Of a DNA stretch of 64,000 bases, positions 32,036-41,329 are shown piece by piece. This stretch comes from Bacteroidales bacterium (GTDB lineage: Bacteria > Bacteroidota > Bacteroidia > Bacteroidales > F082): assembly GCA_015491905.1 (NCBI GenBank), contig WGGC01000094.1, positions 16,311-80,310 of the forward strand, written 5' to 3'. The stretch's first letter is position 1; each line of letters opens with the position of its first letter. A program made the translations under genes and the position numbers. The notes under the pieces are model-generated. The model had not been told where the DNA came from. It did not search any database and saw only the letters and a list, made by a program, of their open reading frames with translations.

Positions 32036-32066
32036 TTTTGCTGGGTAAAGAAAATTATTATCTTTG
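32036..32066 (+). promoter_or_regulatory. Bacteroidota -33/-7 promoter for the OmpA/TPR gene
   Basis: TTTTG (32036-32040), 18-bp spacer, TATCTTTG (32059-32066). Confidence 0.75.
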
Positions 32067-32145
32067 CATATAGATAAAGGAACATCTGTTCTCAATTTAT
32101 TAATGGATTTAAAAATAATTTAATATTAATCTAACAATTACAAAA

Positions 32146-34764
32146 ATGAAAAAAGCCTATTCTGGTTTAAACAAGGCATTAATTATTAGTCTGCTTGTTT
32201 TTATGCCGTTAGCTTTTTTTGGTCAGTCAAATGCCTCCAAAAAAAGCGAAAAGAAAAAGAATACAACAACTTTTACACCTTACTTATTTATCAAAGGTGA
32301 TTTTGGTTTTAGTTGGCCATGGGCTGAAGTAGCTGCCACAAGATTTGTTCCTGACTTTAGAAGTAATGTGCTTCAGGTAAATGGAGATTTATCAGCAGGT
32401 TATCAGCTAAATAACTGGTTTAATGTGTATGGAAATTTAACCCGTGGATTTGCTTCAGGTCGTCTCTGGGGCAGTAAAAACAGCTATTATGCACCATTTA
32501 CGGGGAAAAATTTATTGTTTAAATCTGATTATTATGGTGCAAGCCTTAATGCCGGTTTAAACTTGTCTAATTTAATTTCAGGTTATAAAGACCGTAAGTT
32601 GTCTGTTGGTGCTCATGCGGGTCTTGGACAAGTTCAGTGGAAATCAATTTTAAAAGATGAATTTTCACCAACTGTTTATTCTACATATGGATATAAATAT
32701 AGTCCTGCTGCTGCTCAGGGAAAAGGTATTAATCATAGGAAAGTGGCGCTTTCTATACCTTTTGGACTAAATGTAGATTATAAAATAAACGATGCATGGA
32801 CAGTTTATGGAGATTATACTTATACATGGTTAGATACTGATGTTCTTGATGGTATAGTGTCAAGCAAAGGTCTTGGTGGACGTGATATGTTGGCCAAAGC
32901 TAATATAGGCTTAAGTTTGAACCTAAGTCAGGTTACAGGTGGAAGTAAGTCTATGGCTAAGAAGTTTGATGTAGAAGTAGAAACATTAAACAAAAAACCT
33001 GCTTCAACAAAAAAAGGTGTTATTAAATTATCAGGTACTCCTGAACCCCTTGTTAAAGAAGGTGCTACTGTAACTGCTAAAGTGTCCGGTTCATTTCCGG
33101 GTCAATTTTTTAATAAAAAGTCAGTTATGTTTATGCAACCTACTTTAGTTTATAAAGGTGGAAAGGAAACTTTAAAACCTATTATTCTTAAAGGTGAAGA
33201 GGTAGCCGGTAATGGGGAAATGATAAGCTATAAAAATGGCGGAGCTTTCAATAAAACATATAAGATAGCCTATAAAAAAGGAATGGAAAATGCTAAATTA
33301 ACAGTGACTCCCGTTTTTTATCAATATACAGGCCAGGATTTTAATTCTGCAAAAGAAGCTCTTGCTAATGGTAAAAACGCTGTTCAGGGTAATGACGTTG
33401 TTCTTGCTTATGGTACTGTTGTTACAGATACATATGCTGAATTAAAACCTTTTGGCGGAAAAACTATGATGCCTACTACTGCCGGTAACGGCCTTGTATA
33501 CAAAATTGCTCCAAGTGGATATCAAAAAGTGACTGTTAAAACTACCACTTCTGACATTTATTTTAAAGTTAATCGTGCCAATCTTGATTGGAGATTTTAT
33601 TTGAATAAAATGAAAGCCCATTATCAGGCTCTTAAAAATAATTTATCTGACCTTAATAAAGGTTGGGCTGTTGATGGTGTTGAAATTAATGGTTGGGCTT
33701 CGCCTGAAGGAACTCTTAATTTTAATAATAAATTATCTGAATATAGGGCCCAAACAGCTGCACGTTATCTTAAATCTAAAATTAAAAGAGATTTGAGGAA
33801 GAAAAATAATGGTTTTGCATTTAAAAGCCTGAAAGATATTCCATTTACAATTAACGCAAATGGTCCTGATTGGAATGGTTTTATGAAAGCTGTTGCAAAC
33901 TCTAATATTAAAGACAAAGAGTCTATAGTAAATGTTATTAATTCTGCGCCTGAAAATCAAAGGGAAGCACAGATAAAAAATATGATTGCTATTTATCCTC
34001 AGTTGGAAAAAGAAATTTTACCACCACTTAGGAGAGCAGTAATTAAAGTAAAAGCATTTGAACCAAAAAGAACAGATGCTGAAATATCAAAATTAGCTGT
34101 AAGTCCTGACTTTGCAAAGTTAAGTGTTAAAGAATTGCTGTATGCTGCAACACTAACAAATAATCTGAACACTAAATTGAAAATTTATAAAAACCTTATG
34201 GTTAAAGAACCCAGATGCTGGAGAGCTGTTGCAAATGCGGGCGCTGTTGAAACTGCTTTAGGAAATTATCCTAAAGCAAAAAAACTGCTGATGAAAGCTG
34301 TGGATATGAATCCTAAAGCTGCTGTTATTAGAAACAGTATGGGTATTCTGCAAGCTGAAATGGGAAATGTTAAAAATGCAACTAAGTGTTTTACAAAAGC
34401 ACAAAGTCTTGGTGCTGATGAAAATTATAACCTAGGAGTTGTTAATATTATGAGCGGTAATTACAATAAAGCAGTTCAGTTATTAAGCGGTTCGAAATGT
34501 GATTATAATCTTGGTTTGGCTCAATTATTAACAAAAAATTATGCAGCTGCGACGAACACACTTAAGTGTACCCCAGAATCTGCTAATTCAGACTATTTAC
34601 TTGCTATAATTGGTGCAAGACAAGGAAATAAATCTATGATGTTAAATTATCTTGGAAAAGCAATTAAATTAAATGCATCATTTGCAAAAAAGGCTGCTAA
34701 TGATAAAGAGTTTTTGAAATATAATAACGATGCCGACTTTAAAGCTTTGACTAGTATTAAATAG
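32146..34764 (+). CDS. Large outer-membrane protein: beta-barrel-like N-terminus, OmpA-like region, C-terminal TPRs
   Basis: Signal peptide, barrel-like repeats, VEINGWASPEGTLNFNNKLSEYRAQTAARYL, TPR-like C-terminus. Confidence 0.85.
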   Translation: MKKAYSGLNKALIISLLVFMPLAFFGQSNASKKSEKKKNTTTFTPYLFIKGDFGFSWPWAEVAATRFVPDFRSNVLQVNGDLSAGYQLNNWFNVYGNLTRGFASGRLWGSKNSYYAPFTGKNLLFKSDYYGASLNAGLNLSNLISGYKDRKLSVGAHAGLGQVQWKSILKDEFSPTVYSTYGYKYSPAAAQGKGINHRKVALSIPFGLNVDYKINDAWTVYGDYTYTWLDTDVLDGIVSSKGLGGRDMLAKANIGLSLNLSQVTGGSKSMAKKFDVEVETLNKKPASTKKGVIKLSGTPEPLVKEGATVTAKVSGSFPGQFFNKKSVMFMQPTLVYKGGKETLKPIILKGEEVAGNGEMISYKNGGAFNKTYKIAYKKGMENAKLTVTPVFYQYTGQDFNSAKEALANGKNAVQGNDVVLAYGTVVTDTYAELKPFGGKTMMPTTAGNGLVYKIAPSGYQKVTVKTTTSDIYFKVNRANLDWRFYLNKMKAHYQALKNNLSDLNKGWAVDGVEINGWASPEGTLNFNNKLSEYRAQTAARYLKSKIKRDLRKKNNGFAFKSLKDIPFTINANGPDWNGFMKAVANSNIKDKESIVNVINSAPENQREAQIKNMIAIYPQLEKEILPPLRRAVIKVKAFEPKRTDAEISKLAVSPDFAKLSVKELLYAATLTNNLNTKLKIYKNLMVKEPRCWRAVANAGAVETALGNYPKAKKLLMKAVDMNPKAAVIRNSMGILQAEMGNVKNATKCFTKAQSLGADENYNLGVVNIMSGNYNKAVQLLSGSKCDYNLGLAQLLTKNYAAATNTLKCTPESANSDYLLAIIGARQGNKSMMLNYLGKAIKLNASFAKKAANDKEFLKYNNDADFKALTSIK

Positions 34765-34786
34765 TAATAAATGATTTAATATATTT

Positions 34787-34817
34787 GAAAAAGGAGATAT
34801 TTAATATCTCCTTTTTT
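34787..34817 (+). terminator. Rho-independent terminator
   Basis: AAAAAGGAGATATTTAATATCTCCTTTTTTT. Confidence 0.85.
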
Positions 34818-34876
34818 TATGCACGTATCTATACACTTTACCATTACTTAATTTTTATATTTGTAAAAAAATTATC

Positions 34877-35701
34877 ATGGAAATAAATCATATGAGTAAA
34901 AAGTATCCAAAAATCACTACTCATGTTCTTCAGGAGATGAAATCAAACGGTGAGAAAATTGCTATGCTTACCGGTTATGATTATTCATTTGCAAAACTAT
35001 TGGATGAGTCTGGAATAGATGTGATTTTAGTAGGAGATTCTGCTTCAAATGTTATGGCCGGTCATGTAACAACATTGCCTATTACCTTAGATCAAATGAT
35101 TTATCATGCTTCTTCAGTAATGCGTGCTGTTAAGAGGGCATTAGTAGTAGTAGACCTTCCTTTTGGTTCTTATCAGGGTAATTCTAAAGAGGCCTTGCAG
35201 TCTGCAGTAAGAATTATGAAGGAGTCTGGAGCAAATGCTGTAAAAATGGAAGGAGGAAAGGAAATTGCTGAATCTATTGATCGGATTTTGAGTGCCGGAA
35301 TTCCTGTTTTAGGACATTTAGGACTTACTCCACAATCTATAAATAAATTTGGAACATATGTTGTACGTGCAAAAGATGTTAAAGAGGCCGAGAAACTAAA
35401 GGAGGATGCTGTTTTCCTTGAAAATGCAGGCTGTTTTGGAGTTGTCTTAGAAAAGATTCCTGCCAAGTTAGCTTCTGAGGTTACCGACTCTCTTAAAATT
35501 CCCACAATTGGCATTGGAGCTGGTTCCGGTGTCGATGGTCAAGTTCTTGTTTTACATGATATGTTAGGAATAAATCAAGATTTTTCCCCTAGATTTTTGA
35601 GAAGATATAATAATCTTCATGATGAAATTATTAAGTCATTTCTTTCATATATTCATGATGTTAAAGCCAGAGATTTTCCAAACGAAAAAGAACAATATTA
35701 A
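34877..35701 (+). CDS. panB: 3-methyl-2-oxobutanoate hydroxymethyltransferase (start could be 34892)
   Basis: [72 protein letters not shown]. Confidence 0.96.
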   Translation: MEINHMSKKYPKITTHVLQEMKSNGEKIAMLTGYDYSFAKLLDESGIDVILVGDSASNVMAGHVTTLPITLDQMIYHASSVMRAVKRALVVVDLPFGSYQGNSKEALQSAVRIMKESGANAVKMEGGKEIAESIDRILSAGIPVLGHLGLTPQSINKFGTYVVRAKDVKEAEKLKEDAVFLENAGCFGVVLEKIPAKLASEVTDSLKIPTIGIGAGSGVDGQVLVLHDMLGINQDFSPRFLRRYNNLHDEIIKSFLSYIHDVKARDFPNEKEQY

Positions 35702-35723
35702 TTCCTGTTGATTATCTTTTTTT

Positions 35724-36437
35724 ATGAATTTAGTTGATATTGAAGATCGTATACTTTTTGAAGATAATCATCTTATAGCTATAAATAAGAATCCTTCCGA
35801 ATTAGTTCAAGGTGATAAAACAGGCGATCGTCCTTTAAGTGAATTAATAAAAACATATCTAAAAATAAAATATAATAAACCTGGAGAAGCTTTTCTTGGT
35901 GTTATTCACCGTTTAGACAGACCTGTGAGTGGAGTTGTTGTTTTTGCAAAAACTAGTAAAGCTCTTACCCGGATGAACAAAATGGTGAAAGAACGACAGT
36001 TTAATAAAACTTATTGGGCTATAATAAAACGAAATAGTGAATTGAGTTCTGGTGAATTTCGTAATTATTTGGTTAAAAATGAGAAAAAGAATAAGTCCTT
36101 TGTAGTTAATGATTTAATTAAAAATGCTAAGGAAGCTGTTCTTGAATATAACATGCTCGATTCTTCCGATAATTATTCTTTACTTGAAATTGATTTAAAA
36201 ACTGGAAGACATCATCAAATACGTGCACAATTAGCTGCTCGTGGGTTCCCTATAAAAGGAGATCTTAAATATGGAGCTCCTAGAAGTAATCCTGATTCTT
36301 CAATTAGTTTACATGCTTTTGAGGTGGACTTTATTCATCCGGTAAAAAAAGAATATGTTCAAATAATTGCACAACCTCCTAATCAAAAAGTATGGAATTA
36401 TTTTTTTTATAAATATGAAAAAGGGTTGTATAATTGA
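35724..36437 (+). CDS. RluA-family pseudouridine synthase
   Basis: GVIHRLDRPVSGVVVFAKTSKA, LKTGRHHQIRAQLA. Confidence 0.94.
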   Translation: MNLVDIEDRILFEDNHLIAINKNPSELVQGDKTGDRPLSELIKTYLKIKYNKPGEAFLGVIHRLDRPVSGVVVFAKTSKALTRMNKMVKERQFNKTYWAIIKRNSELSSGEFRNYLVKNEKKNKSFVVNDLIKNAKEAVLEYNMLDSSDNYSLLEIDLKTGRHHQIRAQLAARGFPIKGDLKYGAPRSNPDSSISLHAFEVDFIHPVKKEYVQIIAQPPNQKVWNYFFYKYEKGLYN

Positions 36438-36465
36438 TTTTAATTTTTCATAATCTTTTAATTTG

Positions 36466-37107
36466 ATGGCATTAGAAAAAATATATACTCCACAAGAAGA
36501 AAAATTAAATATTGTAACTCATGGGTTTGGACTGGGTTTATCAATTATTGCAACTGTTTTACTTCTTGTTAAAGCTATAGATTCAGATAGCATTTGGCAG
36601 GTTATTAGTTCAGCTATATATGGATTATCATTAATAACATTATATCTTGCTTCTACACTTTATCATGCGTCAACTCAACCGGATAAGCGCCGGAAATTGA
36701 ACATCTTTGATCATGCTTCTATATTTGTATTAATTGCCGGTACATACACTCCTTTTTTGCTGGTTACTCTTCGTGGGCCTTGGGGATGGAGCTTATTTGG
36801 AGTTATTTGGGGTATTGCCTTAGCTGGAATTATTTTTAAAATATTTTATACTGGAAGGTTTAATAAAGCTTCTACAATTGCTTATATTTTAATGGGACTT
36901 ATTATATTAATTGCCATTAAACCATTAATTGAAAATTTATCCCTTGACGGACTTTATTGGCTAATTGCCGGGGGTGTTAGTTATATTATTGGCGCTATTT
37001 TTTATTTACAAAAAAATATGTCGTATCACCATCCAGTATTTCATGTTTTTGTTTTAGTCGGAAGTTTTTGTCATTTTTGGGCTGTTTATTTTTACGTTCT
37101 TACATAA
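36466..37107 (+). CDS. Hemolysin III family membrane protein
   Basis: EEKLNIVTHGFGLGLSI, STLYHASTQPDKRRKLNIFDHASIFVLIAGTYTPF, multiple TM helices. Confidence 0.93.
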   Translation: MALEKIYTPQEEKLNIVTHGFGLGLSIIATVLLLVKAIDSDSIWQVISSAIYGLSLITLYLASTLYHASTQPDKRRKLNIFDHASIFVLIAGTYTPFLLVTLRGPWGWSLFGVIWGIALAGIIFKIFYTGRFNKASTIAYILMGLIILIAIKPLIENLSLDGLYWLIAGGVSYIIGAIFYLQKNMSYHHPVFHVFVLVGSFCHFWAVYFYVLT

Positions 37108-37276
37108 AATGCGTTATTCCTGTTAATTTTGTAACCTGTTAATAATAACTTCTCTTCATAAAGCTTTGGGCTATAAAAAATAAAACCATCTTTTTGCTAC
37201 TTTTGGTTTTGATAAGAAATATCAAAGACAATCAAAATTATTAATACACTAAACCTCAATGATTGATTATTAATTT

Positions 37277-37323
37277 ATGATAATTTATATCTAAATAGTG
37301 AAATACAAAATTATAAACAGATG
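37277..37323 (+). repeat. Copy B of the 47-nt ATG-terminated element
   Basis: ATGATAATTTATATCTAAATAGTGAAATACAAAATTATAAACAGATG; its terminal ATG is the start codon of the hydrolase gene. Confidence 0.65.
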
Positions 37324-38139
37324 AAAATAGCTTTAATTCAACAGACCGCCATCGAAAATAAAACAAAAAATCTTAAAAAAGGACTTGAATCTATAGATAA
37401 AGCTGCTGCTAATGGTGCTAAGATTATTGTTTTTGCAGAATTAGCCTTTGAACCATTTTATCCACAGTTTCCTGCCGGTCATAATAAAAATCAATTGGCA
37501 GAAACAATTGATGGTCAAATTATAACGGCGTTAAGGGAATCGGCTGTTAAAAATAAAGTTGTAATAATTCCTAATTTCTTTGAGTTAAAAGACGGTAAAA
37601 CATACGATTCTTCTCCTGTAATTAATATTGATGGTAATATATTAGGCGTGACAAGAATGAAACATATTCCTGATTATGCCTTTTTCCATGAGAAGACGTA
37701 TTATACCCCTGGCAATGAAAGTATAGAAGTTTTTCAAACTGCTTATGGGAAAATAGGGATTGCTATTTGTTATGACCGTCATTATCCTGAATATATGCGT
37801 GCTTTGGGAATTGCTGGTGCAGAAATTGTTGTTATTCCTCAAGCCGGTGCAATAGGAGAATGGACAGATGGATTATATGAGGCTGAATTGCAAATTCCCG
37901 CTTTTCAGAATGGATATTTTACAGCCTTGTGCAATAGAGTTGGAAAGGAGCGGAATTTAGATTTTTCGGGTGAGTCATTTGTATGTTCTCCCAATGGTGA
38001 GATAATCGCTAGAGCTTCCCAAAGTAAAGAAGAAATATTATATGCTGTACTTGAGTTAAGTGATGTCTACAAGTCTCATGCTAAAAACTTATTTTACCCT
38101 GACAGAAGGCCTGAAATTTATTCTAAGTGGTTTTCTTAA
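37321..38139 (+). CDS. Carbon-nitrogen hydrolase (N-carbamoylputrescine amidase-like)
   Basis: Glu-Lys-Cys nitrilase triad context: FAELAFEPFYP, RMKHIPD, IGIAICYDRHYPEYMRALG. Confidence 0.9.
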   Translation: MKIALIQQTAIENKTKNLKKGLESIDKAAANGAKIIVFAELAFEPFYPQFPAGHNKNQLAETIDGQIITALRESAVKNKVVIIPNFFELKDGKTYDSSPVINIDGNILGVTRMKHIPDYAFFHEKTYYTPGNESIEVFQTAYGKIGIAICYDRHYPEYMRALGIAGAEIVVIPQAGAIGEWTDGLYEAELQIPAFQNGYFTALCNRVGKERNLDFSGESFVCSPNGEIIARASQSKEEILYAVLELSDVYKSHAKNLFYPDRRPEIYSKWFS

Positions 38140-38295
38140 AACAGCACCATTAAATAATTATTTGAAAAGAATCTAAATAATATTGTTTTTTATTGTCAAA
38201 ATATATAATTTTGGATGAAAAATATTTAAATAATTATCAGCTATCTTTTTATAAAACTATTTCTGTTTGGTCAATAATTATTTATATATTCATAC

Positions 38296-38342
38296 GTGGT
38301 AAGGTCTTTGTTGCCAATTAAATATAAAATTATAAACATATG
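38296..38342 (+). repeat. Copy C of the 47-nt ATG-terminated element
   Basis: GTGGTAAGGTCTTTGTTGCCAATTAAATATAAAATTATAAACATATG; tandem with copy D at 101-bp period. Confidence 0.75.
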
Positions 38343-38351
38343 AAACGCCCA

Positions 38352-38373
38352 TGATTGAATAATTATTCAATCA
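38352..38373. repeat. 22-bp perfect palindrome between copies C and D
   Basis: TGATTGAATAATTATTCAATCA. Confidence 0.8.
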
Positions 38374-38396
38374 CAAAGTATAATGATTATTTAATC

Positions 38397-38443
38397 ATGG
38401 TAAGTTCCATGTGGCCAATGAAAAACAAAATTATAAACATATG
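38397..38443 (+). repeat. Copy D of the 47-nt ATG-terminated element
   Basis: ATGGTAAGTTCCATGTGGCCAATGAAAAACAAAATTATAAACATATG; preceded by hairpin ATGATTA-TT-TAATCAT (38383-38398). Confidence 0.8.
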
Positions 38444-38863
38444 AAAAATCGACGAAATTTTTTAAAAAAGAGTTTATTGCTAGTCTCCGGGATAACTGTT
38501 TCATCATCGTTATTAGCTGGAAATAATAAGAAAGACCTAAAAATGAATTCTTTCTCAGGCATTATTTATACAAAAAATGACCAGGGTAAATGGGAAGGAA
38601 AATCTGATAGTCATGTACCTGAAATAACTATTAATGGAAATGAGGTTATTCTTTTTACAGATCATCCTATGGGTGAGTTTCATTATATTGTAAGGCATAC
38701 TCTTGTTGATGAAAGCGGAAATGTAATTGGTAGTAAAACATTTTATCCTACAGATGAAAAAGCTAAATCTACTCATGAAATACCTAAAGGATATAAAGGT
38801 AAATTATATGCCACAAGTTTTTGTAATAAACATGATTTCTGGCTAAAAGAATTCAGGGTATAA
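38441..38863 (+). CDS. Desulfoferrodoxin/superoxide reductase-like protein with Tat-like signal
   Basis: MKNRRNFLKKSLLLVSGITVSSSLLAG; HVPEI..., HPMGEFHYIVRHTLVDESGNVIGSKTFYPTDEKAKSTHEIP, SFCNKHDFWLKEF. Confidence 0.75.
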   Translation: MKNRRNFLKKSLLLVSGITVSSSLLAGNNKKDLKMNSFSGIIYTKNDQGKWEGKSDSHVPEITINGNEVILFTDHPMGEFHYIVRHTLVDESGNVIGSKTFYPTDEKAKSTHEIPKGYKGKLYATSFCNKHDFWLKEFRV

Positions 38864-38865
38864 TT

Positions 38866-39888
38866 TCACAAAATAGTAACTTCCGGCTCCAGATCTATTT
38901 TAAAATGCTCATAAACATCTTTTTTTATTAAATTGGCTAAATTTAATATTTCGCTTCCTGTAGCATTTCCTATGTTAATTAGTACGAGTGCTTGTTTGGG
39001 GTAAACCCCGGCGTTGCCATGTTTTTTTCCTTTCCAGCCACATTGTTCAATTAACCATCCAGCTGGAATCTTAATTCTGTTTTCATCAACTATATAAAAA
39101 GGAACTCTTTGGTATGAATGTTTAAGTTCTTCCAGTTTAAATTTATTAATAATAGGATTCTTGAAAAAACTACCGGCATTGCCTATATGCCGTGGGTCAG
39201 GAAGTTTTTCTCTTCTGATTTCTTTTATTCGTGTACTTATTTCAGCAGGAGTAAGTGTTAAATAATCTCGACCATGGAAAGTTTCCTGTAGTTTTCCATA
39301 ATTTAACTTAGGATTTGGTTGTTTTGTCAATCTGTAAGTAGCATTTAAAATAAACCATTTTCCTTTTCCTAATGTTTTAAATATGCTACTTCTGTAACCA
39401 AATATACATTCATCTTCAAAAAAGGTTGTAATAACTCCTGTTTCCATATTAAAAGCCTGAAGATAGTCCAGTGATTCCCTTTGCTCAACTCCATAAGCAC
39501 CAATGTTTTGCACCGGAGCAGCCCCAACAGTTCCAGGTATTAAACTAAGATTTTCTATACCCCACCAGCCTTTATTAACTGTATAATCCACAAAATCACT
39601 CCATTTTTCACCGCCGCCAACTTGTATGAAAACTGACTCGTCAGTTTCTTCTATTATTTTAATTCCTTTAATTTTATTATGTAAAATTATCCCATCATAA
39701 TCATTGGTAAATAAAATATTACTTCCTTCTCCCAATACCAAAAACTTATTGTCCTTTTTTAATAATTTAAAATGGTGAAGCAGTTCTTTTAACTCTTCGG
39801 AAGATTGTATTTCTATAAATTGATTGGTTTTCACATCAATACCAAATGTATTAAAGCTTTTTAATGAAAAGTTATTTTTTATTTCCAT
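38866..39888 (-). CDS. murB: UDP-N-acetylenolpyruvoylglucosamine reductase
   Basis: SLKSFNTFGIDVKT, LGEGSNILFTNDYDG, IPGTVGAAPVQNIGAYGVE, GNAGSFFKNP. Confidence 0.95.
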   Translation of the reverse strand: MEIKNNFSLKSFNTFGIDVKTNQFIEIQSSEELKELLHHFKLLKKDNKFLVLGEGSNILFTNDYDGIILHNKIKGIKIIEETDESVFIQVGGGEKWSDFVDYTVNKGWWGIENLSLIPGTVGAAPVQNIGAYGVEQRESLDYLQAFNMETGVITTFFEDECIFGYRSSIFKTLGKGKWFILNATYRLTKQPNPKLNYGKLQETFHGRDYLTLTPAEISTRIKEIRREKLPDPRHIGNAGSFFKNPIINKFKLEELKHSYQRVPFYIVDENRIKIPAGWLIEQCGWKGKKHGNAGVYPKQALVLINIGNATGSEILNLANLIKKDVYEHFKIDLEPEVTIL

Positions 39889-39898
39889 AATTTTTTCT

Positions 39899-41251
39899 TT
39901 AAAAGGATATCTTTCCGGTATAGGAATTGGGAGATATAGACTTCAATTCATTTTTTATCTTTTCATCAATTTCCAGCTGATCAATAAAATGATAAATTTT
40001 TTCTTTTGTAATTTGTTCATTTGTACGGGTTAAATTTTTTAAAGCCTCGTATGGAGCAGGATAGTTTTCTCTTCTTAAAATACTTTGTATTGCCTCCGCA
40101 ACAACTGCCCAGTTATTGTCCAGATCTGCTTTTATTTTATCCTCATTAAGAAGTAGTTTTTTTAAACCTTTTTCTAATGACTGAATGGCAATTTGTATAT
40201 GTGCTATGGGAACACCTATATTTCTGGTTACTGTAGAATCTGTTAAGTCTCTTTGTAACCTTGATATTGGTAACTTTGCAGATAGAAAGTTTAACATTGC
40301 ATTTGAAATACTTAAGTTCCCTTCTGCATTTTCAAAATCAATTGGATTTATCTTGTGTGGCATTGCCGATGATCCAATTTCACCGGTTTTTATTTTTTGT
40401 TTGAAATAATCCATTGAAATATAAGTCCACATATCCCTGGAGAAATCAATTAAAATTGTATTTATTCTTTTTAATATATCAAAATACTCTGCTAAATCAT
40501 CGTAATGCTCAATTTGTGTGGTTGTCTTTTGACGTACTAATCCCAGCTGTTTTTTTAAAAAATTATCGGAGAATTTTATCCAATCGATTTTAGGGTAAGT
40601 AATATAATGCGCATTTAGATTTCCTGTAGCTCCACCAAATTTACCAGAAAAAGAATAGTTTACTAAGTGTTTTAACTGATCACCAATACGTTCAACAAAA
40701 ACATACATTTCTTTGCCTAGAATTGTAGGTGATGCTGGTTGTCCGTGAGTCCTTGCCAGCATTGGAATATTTCGCCAGCTGTTTGCCAGCTCGTTTAGCT
40801 GCTCTGCAAAATGAGTAATTGCAGGAAAAACAACTTCTTCATGTGCTTTTTTTATGCTTAGTGGTAGTGCTGTATTATTGATATCTTGTGAGGTCAGTCC
40901 AAAATGAATAAATTCTTTAAAATCCGATAACCCTAAACTATCCATGTTTTCTTTAATGAAATACTCTACTGCTTTCACATCATGATTGGTGGTTTTTTCT
41001 ATTTCTTTAATTCTTTTTGCATCAGATAGTGTAAAACCGTAATAAATATTTCTAAGAAGTTTGAAATGATCCTGATTAAAATTTTCTAATCCCGGCAAGG
41101 GAAATTTGCATAGAGCAATAAAATATTCTATTTCAACCTGAAGTCTGAATTTAAATAAAGCAAATTCTGAAAAATATGCATACAGATTCTTTGTTTTGGA
41201 ATGATAACGGCCATCAATAGGTGAAATGGCCGTCAACGGAGAAAAATTCAT
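39899..41251 (-). CDS. purB: Adenylosuccinate lyase
   Basis: ISPIDGRYHSKTKNL, TSQDINNTALPLSIK, ARTHGQPASPTILGKEM, GSSAMPHKINPIDFENAEGN. Confidence 0.96.
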   Translation of the reverse strand: MNFSPLTAISPIDGRYHSKTKNLYAYFSEFALFKFRLQVEIEYFIALCKFPLPGLENFNQDHFKLLRNIYYGFTLSDAKRIKEIEKTTNHDVKAVEYFIKENMDSLGLSDFKEFIHFGLTSQDINNTALPLSIKKAHEEVVFPAITHFAEQLNELANSWRNIPMLARTHGQPASPTILGKEMYVFVERIGDQLKHLVNYSFSGKFGGATGNLNAHYITYPKIDWIKFSDNFLKKQLGLVRQKTTTQIEHYDDLAEYFDILKRINTILIDFSRDMWTYISMDYFKQKIKTGEIGSSAMPHKINPIDFENAEGNLSISNAMLNFLSAKLPISRLQRDLTDSTVTRNIGVPIAHIQIAIQSLEKGLKKLLLNEDKIKADLDNNWAVVAEAIQSILRRENYPAPYEALKNLTRTNEQITKEKIYHFIDQLEIDEKIKNELKSISPNSYTGKISF

Positions 41252-41329
41252 AATTTATTTTTTTTCAAAAGTAATAAAATTGACTGTATTTTTCTCGTTA
41301 ATTATATTTTTGATTGCTTAAAGAAAAAA

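Noticed and set aside
35173-35514. 113-aa minus-strand ORF inside panB
   Set aside because: Shadow ORF opposite a well-conserved enzyme.
38411-38440. N-terminal extension MANEKQNYKH on the desulfoferrodoxin-like protein
   Set aside because: It is repeat copy D read in frame from a GTG; the Tat-like signal begins at ATG 38441.
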